Source: Bacteroidales bacterium OttesenSCG-928-M11 (GTDB lineage: Bacteria > Bacteroidota > Bacteroidia > Bacteroidales > Azobacteroidaceae). Taken from it: a stretch of DNA of 64,000 nt. The DNA lies in NCBI GenBank assembly GCA_030265685.1, contig JAJDGO010000001.1, positions 1 to 64,000 on the forward strand, in the 5' to 3' direction. The notes below the pieces were generated by a model. That model searched no databases. It saw only the letters and a program-made list of their open reading frames with translations, and was not told where the DNA came from. Below are positions 62,518 through 64,000 of this stretch, one piece after another; the stretch's first letter is position 1, and the number at the start of each line of letters is the position of its first letter. A program made the position numbers and the translations under genes.

Positions 62518-63999
62518 TCACAGAGCTTCTATATTCTTATCGTTAAGAATGTGTTTTCCCTCCGGAGTATATAAATAATCCAGGCGATCTTTATATTTTT
62601 GTTCGATTTTGCCACGTACCATTTTCATCGAAGAATTTAACAATTGGTTTTGTTCGGTAAATGCTTCCGGAAGAATTGCAATAGAAGCCGGTAACCAACG
62701 TTCGGGATATTCGCCGGCATAAATACCTTTTCCTTTGTAATCTGCTATAACTTCTTGTATTTTCAACAAGGCCATTTCTTTTGCCTCTCGAGTATCCCAC
62801 AATAAATTAGGATTTGTTTGTTTTACGTAAGCTTTTAGTTGTTCTTTGTTAGGAACAATAAGTCCAACCGTATAAGGATCTTGGTTATTGTGTAATAGTA
62901 TCTGATCAATATATTTGGTTTTATCGGCTATCCCCTCCTCTATTCCTTCCGGACTATATTTTTCACCATCGCTACTAATTAATAAACTTTTGAAACGTCC
63001 TAAGACATAAAGAAATCCATCCGAATCTACATAACCCATGTCTCCTGTATATAACCAGCCGTCTTTAATTGTTTCTGCCGTAGCTTCTTGATTTTTCCAG
63101 TAACCTAACATTACATTTTCGCCCTTAACTACAATTTCTCCCCTCTTTCCTAAAGGAAGTGCATTACCTTCGAGGTCACATATTTTGAGATCGAGGTTTG
63201 ACACCAATATTCCCGAAGATCCCAGTTTGTGTTTATGTACTGTATTTGCCGAAATAATAGGCGTTGCTTCCGATAATCCATAACCTTGAAACATAGGAAT
63301 CCCTACTGCATAAAAGAAACGTTGTAGTTCAATATCGAGCAAAGCTCCGCCGCCAATAAAAAACTTCAATCGGCCACCCAATCCTTCTCTTATTTTAGAA
63401 AAGATCAGCTTGTCGTAAATAGAAAGTAATATTTTTTTGTGAAATTGCGAGACACCCCCTTTATTGTATCCTTCTTTATTATATTCATAAGCCGTTTTAA
63501 GGGCATGGCGAAAAAGCTTTTCTGTTGTTTTTCCTTTCTTTTGAATCGTCGATTCAATATTTTTACGAAAATTTTTAGCCAAAGCCGGCACACTCATCAG
63601 TACCGTAGGCTTAAACTCTTTGATATTCATCGGGATATTCTTCAACGACTCGATAGGAGTTTTACCAGTTTGCACTGTGGCTACATTGGCTCCGTAAGCC
63701 ATAAATGAATAAAATCCGGCAACATGTCCAAAACAATGGTCAAGAGGAATTATAATCAAGTTGCTATCTTCGGGATCTATTTTGATCAAAGACATGGCTT
63801 GTTCTACATTCGCCGTATAGTTTCGATGAGAAAGCATAATTCCTTTTGGGTCGGCAGTAGTTCCCGATGTATAAGAAATGTTTGCCATATCATTTCCTTT
63901 TACTGCTTTGCTTCTTTTTACGACATTATCTAAATTGTTTTCCAGATACTCATCGCCCATTTTCAAAACCATCTCCAGAGAGATTTCTTTTTCTTCGTA
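62518..63999 (-). CDS. AMP-dependent synthetase / long-chain acyl-CoA ligase (5'-truncated by window edge)
   Basis: ISYTSGTTADPKGIMLSHRN; GYGLSEATPIISAN; WLYTGDMGYVDSDGFLYVLGR; frame open beyond 63972 to the edge. Confidence 0.92.
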   Translation of the reverse strand, partial: YEEKEISLEMVLKMGDEYLENNLDNVVKRSKAVKGNDMANISYTSGTTADPKGIMLSHRNYTANVEQAMSLIKIDPEDSNLIIIPLDHCFGHVAGFYSFMAYGANVATVQTGKTPIESLKNIPMNIKEFKPTVLMSVPALAKNFRKNIESTIQKKGKTTEKLFRHALKTAYEYNKEGYNKGGVSQFHKKILLSIYDKLIFSKIREGLGGRLKFFIGGGALLDIELQRFFYAVGIPMFQGYGLSEATPIISANTVHKHKLGSSGILVSNLDLKICDLEGNALPLGKRGEIVVKGENVMLGYWKNQEATAETIKDGWLYTGDMGYVDSDGFLYVLGRFKSLLISSDGEKYSPEGIEEGIADKTKYIDQILLHNNQDPYTVGLIVPNKEQLKAYVKQTNPNLLWDTREAKEMALLKIQEVIADYKGKGIYAGEYPERWLPASIAILPEAFTEQNQLLNSSMKMVRGKIEQKYKDRLDYLYTPEGKHILNDKNIEAL

Positions 64000-64000
64000 A

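Overview
The window is a contiguous, AT-rich Bacteroidetes (Bacteroidales-like) chromosomal segment that is mostly housekeeping. From 62.1 kb leftward to 44.0 kb on the minus strand runs a fused str/S10/spc/alpha ribosomal-protein supercluster (rpsL-rpsG-fusA-rpsJ ... secY-map-infA-rpmJ ... rpoA-rplQ). The rest includes ppiD-like, rlmN, asnA, rsmA, corA-like, galM, a fused murF-alr, a Ca2+ P-type ATPase, a DPP-IV-like S9 peptidase, rnc-fabF-acpP, purN, sdaA, a LolC/E-like permease, rbfA, aroQ, xerD and eno. There is one tRNA-Arg(CCG), no rRNA, no CRISPR array and no recognisable transposon. The most unusual signals are non-coding. Two unrelated intergenic repeat families both have an exact 22-bp period. 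Family A is a 17-bp near-dyad AAGTTATAGTARAACTT plus a 5-bp variable linker, at 3 loci. Family B is a 16-bp TTTTCTGTACAGARAA plus a 6-bp linker, at 3 loci. Both sit mainly between convergent genes, and adjacent units can fold into hairpins with the linker as loop. Other leads are a terminator-like or RNase III-substrate-like hairpin inside the first codons of rnc, a candidate small RNA in an 800-bp intergenic region, an ECF-sigma/CpxP-like cluster, and a DUF4956/VTC-domain envelope cluster. Three genes (a glycosyltransferase, a tlpA-like gene and murF-alr) carry single-base homopolymer frameshifts, all within the first ~20 kb. All calls come from reading the sequence; no database search was run.
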